Source: Xanthomonas floridensis (GTDB lineage: Bacteria; Pseudomonadota; Gammaproteobacteria; Xanthomonadales; Xanthomonadaceae). Taken from it: DNA of 64,000 nucleotides. The notes under the pieces were generated by a model that saw only the letters and a list, made by a program, of their open reading frames with translations, did no database searches and had not been told where the DNA came from. Shown here in pieces: positions 63,629-64,000 of the stretch. The DNA lies in NCBI RefSeq assembly GCF_001642575.1, contig NZ_LXNG01000034.1, positions 62,001-126,000 of the forward strand, given 5' to 3'. The position numbers and the translations under genes were made by a program. Numbering within the stretch: the stretch's first letter is position 1; every line of letters begins with the position of its first letter.

Positions 63629-64000
63629 TCAGAACGCGAAGGTCACGCCTGCCACCGGGCCCTTGAACTCCTGCTTCAGGCCGATCAGGCCATCGCTGCC
63701 GCGCTGGTCGACGTCCAGCTTGAACCAGTCGTAGCCGGCGAAGATGCCGAAGTTCTTGGTGAAGCGGTATTCGGCAATCGCGTTGGCGCGGCTCAGGTCG
63801 CCCTCGTAGTCGTCGAAGTTGCCCCAGCTGGTGTTGAGGTACTGGCCCTGCACGTTGAACAGCCAATGCTCGCTCGGACGTGCGGTGAAGCGGATGCCCA
63901 CCACCGGCGCCACGCCGTCGGCCTTCTCGTCCAGCACATCGCCGGAGAACACGGTGCCCAGATCGGCATACCCGTTGGCTTCGACCTTGGCGTATTCGGC
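63629..64000 (-). CDS. Outer membrane beta-barrel protein, N-terminus outside window
   Basis: Only the last 123 codons lie in the window; the frame is open at the right edge with 'EYAKVEANGYADLGTVFSGD' and no start codon needed. The alternating pattern 'PVVGIRFTARPSEHWLFNVQGQYLNTSW' and 'NAIAEYRFTKNFGIFAGYDWFKLDV' and the terminal aromatic Phe ('GPVAGVTFAF') are typical of a short outer membrane barrel with about eight strands. It resembles OmpW- or TolC-unrelated porin-like hypotheticals in xanthomonads. Family uncertain. Stop codon is followed by a hairpin. Confidence 0.85.
   Translation of the reverse strand, partial: AEYAKVEANGYADLGTVFSGDVLDEKADGVAPVVGIRFTARPSEHWLFNVQGQYLNTSWGNFDDYEGDLSRANAIAEYRFTKNFGIFAGYDWFKLDVDQRGSDGLIGLKQEFKGPVAGVTFAF

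Overview
The window is a GC-rich (about 65%), gene-dense chromosomal stretch from a gammaproteobacterium that I place in Xanthomonas. The reasons are the gene content (a TonB-Xanth-Caul type receptor, DUF3247, DUF3297, DUF3016 and DUF4031 proteins, a YajQ-type c-di-GMP binder, an E3 carrying its own lipoyl domain), the codon use, and many short dispersed non-coding repeats. I cannot resolve the species. I see no rRNA, tRNA, insertion sequence, prophage or CRISPR array.

Layout. 1-6000: a truncated MpaB/DUF2236 oxygenase, an M13 metallopeptidase, a GT2 glycosyltransferase, an aldo/keto reductase and a flavodoxin-like reductase. 6000-8300: a LysR regulator divergent from a DoxX protein and a YgiD-type ring-opening dioxygenase, which look like an aromatic/quinone response set. 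8400-11700: a radical SAM protein with a predicted DNA-binding tail and a DUF4130-UdgX fusion, separated by a spacer full of tandem repeats. 12000-18200: a fasciclin protein, an exported hypothetical, a CPA1 Na+/H+ antiporter and a YadGH-like ABC exporter. 18200-20960: a large hairpin and 96-bp tandem-repeat array, then small hypotheticals. 21200-24600: motB, motA, an MliC-like lipoprotein and msrB. 25000-30500: an M28 peptidase, an oxidoreductase gene remnant, and an Lrp regulator divergent from the D-amino-acid dehydrogenase/alanine racemase pair. 30700-36400: DUF3016, two overlapping small genes, a PAS hybrid kinase, DUF3247 and a sorbosone-dehydrogenase-like lipoprotein. 37200-39700: a translationally coupled methyltransferase, rsuA and HAD phosphatase. 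40100-45200: an SDR, and a TonB receptor coupled to an exported PHP hydrolase. 45300-49000 (minus strand): Hpt, membrane hybrid kinase and alpha/beta hydrolase, overlapping, then DUF1415. 49100-53600: yajQ, a DMT transporter and metNIQ. 54200-57300: a membrane protein, OmpW, a deoxyinosine glycosylase and DUF2884. 57400-61700: aceF, a small exported protein and lpdA. 62100-64000: an exported amidohydrolase and the end of an outer membrane barrel.

Most coding regions are ordinary housekeeping or envelope genes. The parts most worth a second look are the radical SAM/UdgX locus and its repeat-laden spacer, the split phosphorelay 46808-48998, the receptor-hydrolase pair 41103-45166, the pyruvate dehydrogenase E2-orf-E3 block, and the repeat families. 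The repeats include GGGAATC arrays that sit directly against gene 3' ends at four places.
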